Source of the DNA: Streptomyces tateyamensis
GTDB lineage: Bacteria; Actinomycetota; Actinomycetes; Streptomycetales; Streptomycetaceae
Reading direction: 5' to 3'
Assembly (NCBI RefSeq): GCF_003205575.1
Contig: NZ_PYBW01000084.1
Coordinates: 1 to 64,000 of the forward strand
DNA length: 64,000 nt
The notes under the pieces are model-generated. The model was not told where the DNA came from. It did not search any database and saw nothing but the letters and a program-made list of their open reading frames with translations. Positions 47,447 through 59,838 of this stretch are shown here, in pieces. A program made the translations under genes and the position numbers. The stretch's first letter is position 1, and each line of letters starts with the position of its first letter.

Positions 47447-48553
47447 TCACAGGGCGAGGAGCTCCTTGGTGGTGATGGTGAGCAGCTCAGGCCCGCCCGC
47501 TTCCGCGGGACGCACCACGAGCGTGTCCTCGATCCGGACACCGCCGCGACCCGGGAGGTGGACCCCTGGACCGACGGTGACCGGCACGCGATTGTCCAGT
47601 TTACCCATCTCGCCGGGCCCAAGCTGCGGCGCCTCCCGAACCTCCAGGCCCACACCGTGTCCGAACGGCCGCGGCTGCTGCTCCACGTGCCCTGCCGCGC
47701 GCAGCAGTTCGCGCGCGGCCAGGTCCGGGGCGGCGGCCAACACGCCCGGGACCAGCGCCTCCCGGGCGGCCCGCTGCGCCTCGAAGACCAGCCGGTGCAG
47801 CTCGACCTGCCAGGCCGCCGGCGCCGCGCCGATCACGAAGGTGCGGGCCGAGCAGACCGTGTAACCCCGGTACTGGGCGCCCAGCGAGACGGTCAGGAAG
47901 TCGCCCTCCTCCACCCGCCGGTCGGTCGGCCGGTGCACCGGGCGGCCGGAGTGGCTGCCGGTGCCGACCGAGACCGGGAACCCGGCCCGGTCCGCGCCGT
48001 GGTCGATCATCCGGCGCTCCAGCTCCATCGCCAGGTGCCGCTCGGTCCGCCCGACCAGGATCGACTCCAGCAGTTCGCCCAGCGCCTGGTCGCCGATCTC
48101 GGCGGCGATCCGCAGGTCGGCCACCTCGTGCTCGTCCTTGACCACCCGCAGCTGCTCCACCGCCCGGTTGAGGTCGCCGAAACGCACCCCGGGCGCCAGC
48201 GCCTGCACCGCGCGCAGCCGACTGACCGTCAGGTCGTGCTCCTCCACCGCGAGGTCGGCCACGCCGTAGGAGGCGGCGGCCTCGGCGGCCAGCTCGGCGG
48301 TGTCGCGCCCGCCCGGGGCGGCCAGCTGGGGCAGGTCCACGGCGTACGGGTGCTCGCCGGTGTCGTCCGGGGGCAGGTCGGCCGGCAGCACCAGCAGGGC
48401 GCGCTCGCGGGTCAGCAGCAGGGTGGCGCCGCACGGCGCGCAGCCGGTCAGGTAGCGGACGTTGGCCGGCTTGGTGACCAGTGCCGCGTCCGCCCCGCCG
48501 GCGCTGCAGTACTCGCCGAGCCGTTCCCTGCGGACCGCGTGCGCATCAGCCAT
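47447..48553 (-). CDS. PepQ-like M24 family protein, probably inactive
   Basis: A 368-residue protein with creatinase-like N-terminal domain (about 1-130) and pita-bread M24 domain. It has RHLAMELERRMIDHGADRAGFPVSVGTG, GHGVGLEVRE and RGGVRIEDTLVV. Compared with Xaa-Pro peptidases, the two Asp ligands are missing (VSLG in place of DxG; VCSART in place of SDxTR) and the TVEPG Glu is Gly (TVGPG). Only the His of GHGVG and the Glu of RIEDT remain, so classical dimetal peptidase activity is doubtful. It heads the pepQ-efp-nusB set. ATG 48553. Confidence 0.85.
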   Translation of the reverse strand: MADAHAVRRERLGEYCSAGGADAALVTKPANVRYLTGCAPCGATLLLTRERALLVLPADLPPDDTGEHPYAVDLPQLAAPGGRDTAELAAEAAASYGVADLAVEEHDLTVSRLRAVQALAPGVRFGDLNRAVEQLRVVKDEHEVADLRIAAEIGDQALGELLESILVGRTERHLAMELERRMIDHGADRAGFPVSVGTGSHSGRPVHRPTDRRVEEGDFLTVSLGAQYRGYTVCSARTFVIGAAPAAWQVELHRLVFEAQRAAREALVPGVLAAAPDLAARELLRAAGHVEQQPRPFGHGVGLEVREAPQLGPGEMGKLDNRVPVTVGPGVHLPGRGGVRIEDTLVVRPAEAGGPELLTITTKELLAL

Positions 48554-48631
48554 GTCGGCCAGCCTAGGGATGCCGAGGCCGCCACGCCCGTCCTGCTGCG
48601 CCGGGCGGGCGAGCGGTGGTTGGCTGAGGGG

Positions 48632-50035
48632 GTGGAGTGGTTCGGCGCACCCGACTTCGCGCTCAGCCGGCTGGTGCTGCAGCGGCTGCTGGCGCTCGTC
48701 TACCTGGTGGGCTTCGTCGCGGCGGCCCGGCAGTTCCGGGCGCTGATCGGCGAGCACGGGATGCTGCCGGTGCCGCGCTACCTGCGCCGGCGGGGCTGGC
48801 GCCAGGCGCCGAGCCTGTTCCAGTGGGGCTACACCGACCGGCGGTTCGCGATGGTGTCCTGGAGCGGCGCGGCGGTGGCCGCGGCGGTGCTGGCGGGCGC
48901 CGCCGACGCGGTGCCGCTCGGGGCGGCCATGGCGCTGTGGGCGGTGCTCTGGGTGCTGTACCTCTCCATCGTCAACGTGGGGCAGACCTGGTACTCCTTC
49001 GGGTGGGAGTCCCTGCTGCTGGAGGCCGGGTTCCTGGCGGTCCTGCTCGGCAACGCCGAGGTCGCACCGCCGCTGCCGGTGCTGCTGCTCTACCGCTGGC
49101 TGCTGTTCCGGGTCGAGTTCGGGGCCGGGCTGATCAAGCTGCGCGGCGACCCCTGCTGGCGGGATCTCAGCTGCCTGCGGTACCACCACGAGACGCAGCC
49201 GATGCCGGGCCCGCTGAGCTGGTACTTCCACCACCTGCCGGCCCCACTGCACCGGGTGGAGACGGCCGCCAACCACCTGGCCCAGCTGGGTTTGCCGGTG
49301 TTGCTGTTCGCCCCGCAGCCGTTCGCCTCGGTGGCGGCCGGCGCGGTGGTCGTCACCCAGCTCTGGCTGGTCGCCTCCGGCAACTTCGCCTGGCTGAACT
49401 GGCTCACCATCGCGCTCGCCTTCGGGGCGTTGCGGCTGCCCGGCTCGGGCCGGTCGGCGATGGGTGCGGCGCCGCTCTGGTTCGAGGTGCTGGTCCTGGG
49501 CTGCACCGCGCTGCTGCTGGTGCTCAGCTACCGGCCGGCCCGCAACCTGCTGTCGCGCCGTCAGCTGATGAACCACTCGTTCGACCGGCTGCACCTGGTG
49601 AACGCCTACGGGGCGTTCGGCAGCATCAGCCGGGTCCGCTTCGAGGTGGTGCTGGAGGGCACCGAGGAGGCGGTGCTCACCGAGCGCACGGTCTGGCGGG
49701 AGTACGGCTTCAAGGGCAAGCCGGGGGCGCTGAGCCGGCGCCCGCGCCAGTACGCCCCCTACCACCTGCGGCTGGACTGGCTGATGTGGTTCGCCGCGCT
49801 CTCCCCCGAGTACGCGCGGCCCTGGCTGCGGCCGTTCGCCGAGCGCCTGGCGGCCGGGGACCGGGGCACCCTGCGCCTGCTGCGGCACAACCCGTTCCCC
49901 GACCGGCCGCCGCACTGGGTCCGCGCGGTCAGCTACCGGTACCGCTTCACCACCCGCGCCGAACGGCGCGCCACCGGCCACTGGTGGCACCGGTCCGACC
50001 CGCGCCCGTACCTGGCCCCGGTCAGCCGGCGCTGA
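48632..50035 (+). CDS. Lipase maturation factor family membrane protein
   Basis: A 467-residue integral membrane protein related to LMF1. EWFGAPDFALSRLVLQRLLA opens the family signature, then several helices, RVEFGAGLIKLRGDPCWRDLSCLRYHHETQPMPGPLSWY, and the C-terminal REYGFKGKPG, RRPRQYAPYHLRLDWLMWFAA and HNPFPDRPP. Human LMF1 acts in lipase folding; bacterial roles are unknown. GTG 48632 is chosen because the product then starts at the conserved VEWF; AGGG is very close upstream. It diverges from the PepQ-like gene over a short gap. Confidence 0.87.
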   Translation: MEWFGAPDFALSRLVLQRLLALVYLVGFVAAARQFRALIGEHGMLPVPRYLRRRGWRQAPSLFQWGYTDRRFAMVSWSGAAVAAAVLAGAADAVPLGAAMALWAVLWVLYLSIVNVGQTWYSFGWESLLLEAGFLAVLLGNAEVAPPLPVLLLYRWLLFRVEFGAGLIKLRGDPCWRDLSCLRYHHETQPMPGPLSWYFHHLPAPLHRVETAANHLAQLGLPVLLFAPQPFASVAAGAVVVTQLWLVASGNFAWLNWLTIALAFGALRLPGSGRSAMGAAPLWFEVLVLGCTALLLVLSYRPARNLLSRRQLMNHSFDRLHLVNAYGAFGSISRVRFEVVLEGTEEAVLTERTVWREYGFKGKPGALSRRPRQYAPYHLRLDWLMWFAALSPEYARPWLRPFAERLAAGDRGTLRLLRHNPFPDRPPHWVRAVSYRYRFTTRAERRATGHWWHRSDPRPYLAPVSRR

Positions 50036-50081
50036 GCACCATGCGGGCCGGACCCGGCGCCCGCACGGCATCCGATGTTTC

Positions 50082-50112
50082 TCTCGACATCAATTATCTT
50101 GACATCAAGAGA
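50082..50112 (+). promoter_or_regulatory. Tandem operator and promoter before the MFS gene
   Basis: TCTCGACATCAA (50082-50093) and TCTTGACATCAA (50097-50108) repeat with a 15-base period; the second is part of the near-palindrome TCTTGA-CA-TCAAGA. TTGACA at 50099-50104 can serve as -35 with GAGGCT at 50122-50127 as -10, giving a start of transcription at or near the ATG 50136. This looks like a MarR- or PadR-type operator over a -35. Confidence 0.55.
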
Positions 50113-50135
50113 CATCTCGGCGAGGCTGCTCCCCG

Positions 50136-51479
50136 ATGATCGTGTACGACGGGGAACGGGGCCGAAGGATGGCACGGCACGGAAGCGGTGACGGGTTGCT
50201 GGCGCAGCTGCGGCGGCCGCCGGGCGGGCGCGATGCGCGGACCATGCTGGCCGCGCAGGCGGTGGACCGGACCGGGAGCGGGGTGTGGGCGGCCGCCTCG
50301 GTGCTGTACTTCACCTTCGTCTGCCACCTGGACGCCCGGCAGGTCGGCCTGCTGGTGGGCGTGGCGGCGGTGGCCGGGATCGCGGGCTCGCCGGTCGCCG
50401 GGCGGCTGGCCGGGCGGCTGCCGGTGCGCGGCCTGCTGATGGGCAGTCACCTGCTGCGGGTGGGCACCATGGCGCTGATGCTGCTGGTGCACAGCTTCGC
50501 CGCACTGACGGCCGTGGTGGCCGTCACCTGCCTGGCCGAGCGCGGCGCCAAGACGCTGGAGATGATCTTCGCCACCCGGGTGGCGGGCGAGCGGCGCGGC
50601 ACCTACCAGGCGCTCTTCCGGACCGTGGCCAACGCGGGCACGGCGGTCGGCGCCGGCCTGGCGGCGGTCGGGCTCGCCGTCGGGACCACCGACGCCTACC
50701 GCGCACTGATCGTGGCCAACGGGCTCTCCTACCTGGCCGCGGCCTTCCTCGCCTGGCGCACCGGCGAGCTGCCGCCCGCCCCCCAGGCGGCCCCGGCCGA
50801 GCAGGCACAGGCCGGGACCAACCCCTGGCGGGACCGCGGCTACCTGCTCTTCGTGCTCCGGGACACCGCGCTCTGCCTGGACGACTCGCTGCTGGGCGTC
50901 GGCCTGCCGCTCTGGCTGATCCACCACACCGCGGCCCCGCACGCCCTGGTACCGGTCTTCCTGGTCCTCAACACGGTGCTGGTGGTGTTCCTCCAGCTGC
51001 CGGTCTCGCGCCGCACCGACGGACCGCGCCGGGCGGCCACCGCGGTCGGCTGGTACGGGGTGGCCCTGCTCGGCGCCTGCGCCGCGATGGCGGCCGCGAC
51101 CGGGGGCGGGGCGGTACGGGGCTCGGTGGCGCTGCTGGCGGCGGCGGTGCTGGTCACGCTGGCCGAGCTGATCCGCTCGGTCAGCTCCTGGGAGCTGGCG
51201 GTCAGCCTGGCCCCGGACCAGGCGCAGGCGGCCTACCTGGGGGTGGCCGGGATGTCCCAGTCGGTGCAGAAGTCGCTCGGCCCGCTGCTGCTCACCGGCG
51301 TGGTGATGACGGCGGGTCCGCTCGGCTGGCTGGCGCTGGGCACCGGGGTGACGGCGGTCGGCGCGGTGCAGCGGCTCGGCGCCCGGCGGCGGCTGGCGGC
51401 CCTCGGGCGGCCGGGGAGCGTCCTGGTGGCGGCCTCGGCGGCGCAGCCGGCCCGCGCGGTCAGCGCTGCTGGCAGCTAG
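50136..51479 (+). CDS. MFS transporter
   Basis: A 447-residue major facilitator with about 12 helices and the loop-2-like GRLAGRLPVRGLLMGSHLLRVG. It resembles drug-efflux permeases of the DHA type. ATG 50136 lies at the predicted transcription start, so the message may be leaderless; ATG 50169 (MARHGSGDG) is an alternative. An operator-like repeat lies upstream, but no regulator gene is adjacent. Its stop codon overlaps the convergent Nei-like gene by 20 bases. Substrate unknown. Confidence 0.88.
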   Translation: MIVYDGERGRRMARHGSGDGLLAQLRRPPGGRDARTMLAAQAVDRTGSGVWAAASVLYFTFVCHLDARQVGLLVGVAAVAGIAGSPVAGRLAGRLPVRGLLMGSHLLRVGTMALMLLVHSFAALTAVVAVTCLAERGAKTLEMIFATRVAGERRGTYQALFRTVANAGTAVGAGLAAVGLAVGTTDAYRALIVANGLSYLAAAFLAWRTGELPPAPQAAPAEQAQAGTNPWRDRGYLLFVLRDTALCLDDSLLGVGLPLWLIHHTAAPHALVPVFLVLNTVLVVFLQLPVSRRTDGPRRAATAVGWYGVALLGACAAMAAATGGGAVRGSVALLAAAVLVTLAELIRSVSSWELAVSLAPDQAQAAYLGVAGMSQSVQKSLGPLLLTGVVMTAGPLGWLALGTGVTAVGAVQRLGARRRLAALGRPGSVLVAASAAQPARAVSAAGS

Positions 51480-52266
51480 CACACCAGAACAGGTTGCGGG
51501 CCGCGTGCTCCTCGGTGCGGACCTCGCTGCCGCAGACCAGGCAGGGCTGCCCGGCCCGGCGGTAGACGTAGACCTCGCCGCCGTGGTCGTCCACCCGGGG
51601 CGGGCGGCCCATCGCCTCGGGGGTGTGCTCGGGGCGCACGGTGTCGATCCGGCCGGTCTCGGCACCCGCGCGCATCAGCTCGACCAGGTCCTGCCAGATC
51701 GGCTCCCACTCGGCGCGGGTCAGCTCGCGGCCGGGGCGGTGCGGGTCGATGCCGTGCCGGAACAGCACCTCGGCGCGGTAGACGTTGCCGACGCCGGCCA
51801 GCACCTTCTGGTCCATCAGGAGCGCGGCGACCGTGCTGCGGCTGCGGCTGATCCGGTGCCAGGCCCGCTCGGGGTCGGCATCGGCGCGCAGCGGGTCGGG
51901 GCCCAGGCGGGCGTGCACCGCGTCCTTCTCGGCCGGGGTGAGCAGCTCGCAGGTGGTGGGGCCGCGCAGGTCCGCGTAGTGGTCCTGGTTCGCCAGCCGC
52001 AGCCGGACCAGGCCCACCGGCTCGGGGGCGGGCGCCGCACCGAAGGTGACGACGCCGTAGAGGCCGAGGTGGATGTGCAGCCAGGCGTGCGGGAAGCCGA
52101 GGAAGAGGTGCTTGCCGTCGGCCTCGGCCCGCTCCAGCGGCCGGCCGTCCACCAGCTTCGCCCCCGCGGCGAACCGCCCCTGCGGACTGGCCACCGCGAC
52201 CGGCGCACCGCCGAACAGGCGCAGGTGCTCACGGGCGAGTCGGTGCAGGATGTGGCCTTCGGGCAT
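51460..52266 (-). CDS. Fpg/Nei family DNA glycosylase
   Basis: A 268-residue bifunctional base-excision glycosylase/AP lyase. MPEGH at the start supplies the N-terminal Pro nucleophile and Glu; DGKHLFLGF, DQKVLAGVGNVYRAEVLF (helix-two-turn-helix) and the zinc finger CLVC...CASC complete the fold. The PEGH start rather than PELPE favours endonuclease VIII (Nei) over MutM. It removes oxidised bases. Tail-to-tail with the MFS gene, overlapping 20 bases. A P-loop protein gene follows 42 bases downstream of its 5' end on the same strand in reverse order. Confidence 0.9.
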   Translation of the reverse strand: MPEGHILHRLAREHLRLFGGAPVAVASPQGRFAAGAKLVDGRPLERAEADGKHLFLGFPHAWLHIHLGLYGVVTFGAAPAPEPVGLVRLRLANQDHYADLRGPTTCELLTPAEKDAVHARLGPDPLRADADPERAWHRISRSRSTVAALLMDQKVLAGVGNVYRAEVLFRHGIDPHRPGRELTRAEWEPIWQDLVELMRAGAETGRIDTVRPEHTPEAMGRPPRVDDHGGEVYVYRRAGQPCLVCGSEVRTEEHAARNLFWCASCQQR

Positions 52267-52308
52267 GCGGGCGAGCTTAGACCAGGTGGCGAGCGGGGCC
52301 CGCGCCGG

Positions 52309-53139
52309 TCAGCGGACCGGGCGGCCCGACAGGCGGGCCGCGATGATCCGGTCCAGAGCCTCGGCGGTGGCCGGCACGTCGAGCTGGGAGTTGTCGATGA
52401 TGGGCAGCCCGGAGTTGTACCAGCCGGCCATCCGCCCGTGGATCAGGGCCACCTGCTCGTCGCTCAGCCGCCTGGTCCCGCTGCGGCGGGCGTTGCGGGC
52501 CAGCACCGAGTCCAGCCCGGGCAGCAGCACCACCGGGATCATCCCGGGCCCGATGTGCCGCCGCCAGCCGCCCAGGCCGATCGCCGGGCGGTCCGGGAAG
52601 ACCGCGTCGTCGATGATGCAGGAGATGCCGTTGGCCAGGAAGTTGCGGCAGGAGAACCCGCAGGTGCGCCGGGCCAGCCGGTACTGCGCCTCGGAGTCGC
52701 TGTTCCACCCCGACTGCGGGTTGGCGAACCCGGACCGCACCCACTCCCGCACGTCGTCCAGGCTGATGTGCGCGGTCGGCGTGGTGCGCCGCTCGGCCCA
52801 GTGCCGGGCCACCGTGGTCTTGCCCGCGCCGGCCGGCCCGATCAGCAGCACCGCGAGCGGACCGGCCGGGGCCCCGGGCTGCGGCGAGGGGGCCGCGGGC
52901 AGCTGGACCGGCGCACCGGTGGGCATCACGAAGTGGCCGGTACCGCCGGGCGGCACCGCGGCGCTGGGTGCGCTCACCGACCGCCGCGGCGGCACCGCCG
53001 GCGGTGGCGGGACGGCCGGTGGCGGCGGCAGTTGAGCCCCGGTCGGCTGACCGGCGGTCAGCTGGGCGGCGGCGGGCGCGGGCGTGCCCGGCGGCAGTGG
53101 CGGACGCGGCGGCACCTCCCGGCCGTACTGCTGAGTCAC
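52309..53139 (-). CDS. P-loop ATPase with Pro-rich N-terminus
   Basis: A 276-residue protein. The first 95 residues are Pro-rich (LPPPPAVPPPPAVPPRR), then a kinase-like P-loop fold with LLIGPAGAGKTTVARHW, a Mg-site HISLDDVREW and IIDDAVFPDR. Similar AAA or chloramphenicol-phosphotransferase-like kinases occur next to aroQ in streptomycetes; the substrate is unknown. GTG 53139 is chosen because GGAGGT lies 6-7 bases upstream; the GTG at 53145 is too close. Polyproline translation would depend on the efp gene nearby. Confidence 0.75.
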   Translation of the reverse strand: MTQQYGREVPPRPPLPPGTPAPAAAQLTAGQPTGAQLPPPPAVPPPPAVPPRRSVSAPSAAVPPGGTGHFVMPTGAPVQLPAAPSPQPGAPAGPLAVLLIGPAGAGKTTVARHWAERRTTPTAHISLDDVREWVRSGFANPQSGWNSDSEAQYRLARRTCGFSCRNFLANGISCIIDDAVFPDRPAIGLGGWRRHIGPGMIPVVLLPGLDSVLARNARRSGTRRLSDEQVALIHGRMAGWYNSGLPIIDNSQLDVPATAEALDRIIAARLSGRPVR

Positions 53140-53210
53140 GGTCACACCTCCCGCCCGGGACACTACACGGCGCCCCGGCGGCGAGCCCAGCCCGCAACCG
53201 GGGCGCCAGC

Positions 53211-56447
<3,237 letters not shown>

Positions 56448-56750
56448 CGGTGCTCCTTCGTCAGCGGGCCGGGCGGCATTGGGGGTACCTCCCGGCCGAA
56501 GGCTGGGGGAGGGGCCGCGGGCCCGACCGGGCTCTCTTGCCGGGCCCGGAACGCCAGGCCCTCCCCCGGATCCTTTCACGACCGCGGTGCGGGCCGGTCC
56601 TGCGGTCCGCCCAGCGGACAGCGTGGCGGACAACTCTCGCATGTCTGTTCGGCGATCGGGCATCCTGGGAGCGGACCGCGACCGCGGGCCACCGGACGAG
56701 ACGCGCCGTCCCCGGACCGACAGACGACGCAGCCTCGTCAGGAGTGTGCC
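56448..56750. other. Divergent intergenic region with a REP copy
   Basis: A 303-base gap between divergent aroC and a small membrane protein gene, containing a dispersed streptomycete repeat at 56481-56511. Promoters for both directions are expected but not confidently placed. Confidence 0.5.
56481..56511. repeat. Streptomycete REP-like element
   Basis: GGGGGTACCTCCCGGCCGAAGGCTGGGGGAG, the common streptomycete dispersed form with the CCGGCCGAAGGC core, also found at 46311-46341. Confidence 0.75.
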
Positions 56751-57005
56751 GTGATGGAGCAGGTCGTCCAGGTCCTCGGGTCGGTTCTCGTGCTGATCCC
56801 GTTCGCGCTGTCCCAGTGGGGGCGGACCAGCGCACACTCGCGCTGGTACCTCGCGCCGAACCTGGCCGGGTCGGCGATCCTGGCCACCGACGCCGCGCTC
56901 ACCTCGCAGTGGGGGTTCCTGCTGCTGGAGGGGGTGTGGGCGGTGGTCTCGCTGGCGGGCCTGATCGCGGTGCTGCGCGGCCGCGAACCGCGCGGCGCCC
57001 ACTGA
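56751..57005 (+). CDS. Small membrane protein, CBU_0592-like
   Basis: An 84-residue protein with three hydrophobic segments (about 4-20, 32-46 and 52-72) and a short basic tail. The pattern [20 protein letters not shown] followed by [15 protein letters not shown] resembles the CBU_0592 family of small bacterial membrane proteins; function unknown. GTG 56751 follows AGGAG by 6 bases; ATG 56754 is next. It converges on aroE, whose stop is 17 bases away. Confidence 0.75.
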   Translation: MMEQVVQVLGSVLVLIPFALSQWGRTSAHSRWYLAPNLAGSAILATDAALTSQWGFLLLEGVWAVVSLAGLIAVLRGREPRGAH

Positions 57006-57021
57006 CCGGCGCGCCGTCCGG

Positions 57022-57867
57022 TCAGCCCGCCAGGGCCCGCTCGCCCGCCTCGCGCATGGCGGCCAGCGGGCCCGGGGCCACCCCCGTGAAGCGCTCGAAC
57101 TGGAGCACCGCCTGGTGTACCAGCAGGTCCAGCCCGCCCAGCACCACCCCGCCCCGGTCCGCGCAGGCGGCCGCCAGCGGAGTCGGCCACGGGTGGTAGA
57201 GCACGTCGAACAGCGCCCCGGGCGCACCCGGCACCCCGGCGGCGAAGGCGTCCGTGGCCCCGACCGGCGTGGTGGAGATCGTCAGCGGCCCGGCCAGCGC
57301 CTCGGCGCCGCGCTCCCAGGCCACCGCCCGCACCACCAGCCCGAGCCGCTCGCCCAGCGCGAGCATCTCCTTGGCCCGCTCCGGGCTGCGCACGTACACC
57401 GACACCTCGCCGGTGCACAGCTGCGCCAGCGCGGCCAGCGCCGAGGAGGCGGTGGCCCCGGCCCCCAGCACCGCCGCGACCGGCACCCGCTCGACCCCGC
57501 GCTCGCGCAGCGCCGCGACCAGGCCCGGCACGTCGGTGTTGTCCCCGGTCCGGCGCCCGTCGGCGGCCAGGACCAGCGTGTTCACCGCGTCGACCGCCAG
57601 TGCGGTCTCGCTCACCTCGTCCAGCAGCGGGATCACCACCCGCTTGAGCGGCATGGTGAGCGAGAACCCGGCCCACCCGGCCGCCGGGTCCAACCCGGCC
57701 AGGAAGTCGGCCAGTTCGGCCTCCTGGACCTCGAACCGCCCGTACTCCCAGCCGGCCAGGCCCGCGGCCCGGTACCCGGCGTTGTGCAGCACGGGCGAGA
57801 GCGAGTGCGCGATCGGCGCGCCGAGCACGGCGGCCCGGTGCCGGACGGGGGTCACGGAGGCGCTCAC
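57022..57867 (-). CDS. aroE: Shikimate dehydrogenase
   Basis: A 281-residue NADPH-dependent enzyme reducing 3-dehydroshikimate. N-terminal catalytic domain with [18 protein letters not shown] and SLTMPLKR (catalytic Lys), C-terminal Rossmann domain with [15 protein letters not shown], and TTP. GTG 57867 overlaps the mltG stop by 4 bases, so it is made with the mltG genes rather than with aroC. Confidence 0.95.
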   Translation of the reverse strand: MSASVTPVRHRAAVLGAPIAHSLSPVLHNAGYRAAGLAGWEYGRFEVQEAELADFLAGLDPAAGWAGFSLTMPLKRVVIPLLDEVSETALAVDAVNTLVLAADGRRTGDNTDVPGLVAALRERGVERVPVAAVLGAGATASSALAALAQLCTGEVSVYVRSPERAKEMLALGERLGLVVRAVAWERGAEALAGPLTISTTPVGATDAFAAGVPGAPGALFDVLYHPWPTPLAAACADRGGVVLGGLDLLVHQAVLQFERFTGVAPGPLAAMREAGERALAG

Positions 57868-59663
57868 GTGCAGGTGATGTTCTTGTCGTCGAAGCCCTGG
57901 TTGTGCGCGGTGCAGTACTCCTTGACGTTCGCCGCGAACTCCTTCGAGTCGGTGGAGAACCGGGTCTCGGTGGGGCTCATCGCGATGAAGTACATCCAGC
58001 TGCCCGGCGTCGGGTCGAGCACCGCCTTGAGCGCGTCCTCGCCGGGGTTGGAGATCGGCGTGGGCGGCAGGCCGGCGTTGACATAGGTGTTGTACTTGTT
58101 CGACCCGTCGGCGATCTGCTGCTTGGTCAGCGTCTTGGAGCCCACCGAGTACTGCAGCGTGGTGTCCATGCCCAGCTTGTGGTGGGTGATGCCCTCGCTG
58201 TTCAGGCGGTTCTGGATGGTGCGGGCCATCTTGCCGAAGTCGGCGGTGTTGTTGCCCTCGGCCTGCAGGATGCTGGCCTCGGTGACCACCTCGTAGGCGT
58301 TCTTCAGGCCGATCTTCTGCGCCCCGCCGGCCAGGTCCAGCTGGTTGTACTCGTTGGTGGCGTTGGTCACCATCTGCTTGAGCAGTTCCTCGGGCTTCAT
58401 GCCCTGGCTGACCGAGTACTTGGCGGGCCAGAGGTAGCCCTCGGGGTTGTTGTTCGCCTCCGCCGGCAGGCCCAGCCCGGCCGCGTTCGCCTTGGCCGCG
58501 TCGGCGGTCGCGCCGGACTGCAGCTTCAGCTTCTTGTCGATCATGGCGTAGATGTCGCTGGCCCGCTTGCCCTCGGGGATGATCAGCGCGTCGCCGCCGG
58601 CCTCACTGAGCATCAGCTGCACCGCGGCGTCGCCGGACATCTGCAGCTGCATGTAGTAGTAGCCGGGCTGGATCGGCTTGTTGAGCTTGTTGTAGGCGTT
58701 GTTGAAGGCGCCCACGCTCTTCACCACGCCGGCGTCCTGGAGCACCTTGGCCATGTCGGCCGCGGTGGCGCCCTCCTTGATCTGGATCTGCACCTTGCCG
58801 GTGCCGGCACCGGAGAAGTCCGGCGGCGGGCCGAAGGTGCGCTGGTAGAAGCCGTAGCCCCACCAGCCCGCGCCGCCCACGCCGCCGAGCAGCACCAGGG
58901 CGACCAGCAGGCAGGCGCCGCCGTTGCGGCGGCCGGACTTCTTCGCCTTCTTGGACTTCTTGCCGCCGTCCTCGTCCTCGGTGCGGTCGCTCAGGAAGCC
59001 GGAGCGCTCGGGCTCCTCCTCGGCGTACTCGTCCTCGGTGTAGGCGCCGTGCTCCTCGTACTCCTGGTACTCGTCGAGCTCCTGGTCGGCCTGCGGGGCG
59101 TCGAGCGCGGCGGCCTCGGCCTCCCAGTCGATCCCGTCCGGTCCGGGGCCGGTCACCGGCTCGGGCGCGGGCGGGCGCGGCGGCTGCTGCTGCTGCATCG
59201 GCGGCTGCTGCATGCTGGGCGGCACCTGCTGACCGGGGGGCATCTGCTGTCCCGGGGGCATCTGCTGCGGGTACCCGCCCTGCTGGGGGTAGCCCGGCTG
59301 CTGCAGGCCCTGCTGCCCGTACCCCTGCTGCTGCGGGTAGACCGGCTGCGGCATGCCCTGCTGCGGGTAGCCGGGCTGCTGGGGCATCCCCTGCGGCGGC
59401 ACCCCCTGCTGGGGGTAGCCCCCCTGCTGCTGCCACTGCCCGTGCTGCTGCTGTTGCTGTTGCTGCTGCATCTGCTGCTGGTACGGGTCCATCGGCTGGT
59501 ACCCCGGCTGCCCGTACGGCTGCCCGCTGCCCTGCACCGGGTACTGGCCCTGCGGGAGGTACTCCGGGCCGCCGGGAGCGGCAGCCTGCGGCGACTGCTC
59601 ACCGTAACCGGGAGCGCTGGGGTGCCACGGCTGCGCGCCCTGGTCCCGGCCCAGATCAGTCAT
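57864..59663 (-). CDS. mltG: Endolytic transglycosylase MltG with long Gln/Pro-rich N-terminus
   Basis: A 599-residue protein that cuts nascent peptidoglycan glycan strands. Residues 1-165 are low-complexity, with many QQ, PQQG and GYP units; an acidic segment (about 190-225) follows, then one membrane helix (about 246-265) and the YceG/MltG domain. The catalytic region has [12 protein letters not shown], with the conserved Glu, and [11 protein letters not shown]. The cytosolic Gln/Pro-rich part is not found in enterobacterial MltG and is likely for interaction. A second mltG lies directly upstream. Confidence 0.93.
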   Translation of the reverse strand: MTDLGRDQGAQPWHPSAPGYGEQSPQAAAPGGPEYLPQGQYPVQGSGQPYGQPGYQPMDPYQQQMQQQQQQQQHGQWQQQGGYPQQGVPPQGMPQQPGYPQQGMPQPVYPQQQGYGQQGLQQPGYPQQGGYPQQMPPGQQMPPGQQVPPSMQQPPMQQQQPPRPPAPEPVTGPGPDGIDWEAEAAALDAPQADQELDEYQEYEEHGAYTEDEYAEEEPERSGFLSDRTEDEDGGKKSKKAKKSGRRNGGACLLVALVLLGGVGGAGWWGYGFYQRTFGPPPDFSGAGTGKVQIQIKEGATAADMAKVLQDAGVVKSVGAFNNAYNKLNKPIQPGYYYMQLQMSGDAAVQLMLSEAGGDALIIPEGKRASDIYAMIDKKLKLQSGATADAAKANAAGLGLPAEANNNPEGYLWPAKYSVSQGMKPEELLKQMVTNATNEYNQLDLAGGAQKIGLKNAYEVVTEASILQAEGNNTADFGKMARTIQNRLNSEGITHHKLGMDTTLQYSVGSKTLTKQQIADGSNKYNTYVNAGLPPTPISNPGEDALKAVLDPTPGSWMYFIAMSPTETRFSTDSKEFAANVKEYCTAHNQGFDDKNITCT

Positions 59664-59838
59664 CGAATCCCTCAGGTGACGAAGACAACCGGCCCCGCGG
59701 CCGGCGGTCCGGGACGGCGTCCCGTACGGTGTCCCCCCGTGGCCCGACCACCCAACGGTCGAACCGGCGTGCTAGCGCACCGCCTGGGGGGAGACGTTAC
59801 CGTACCGCAGGGTACGCGCCGAGTCGCCATCTCGGCGC

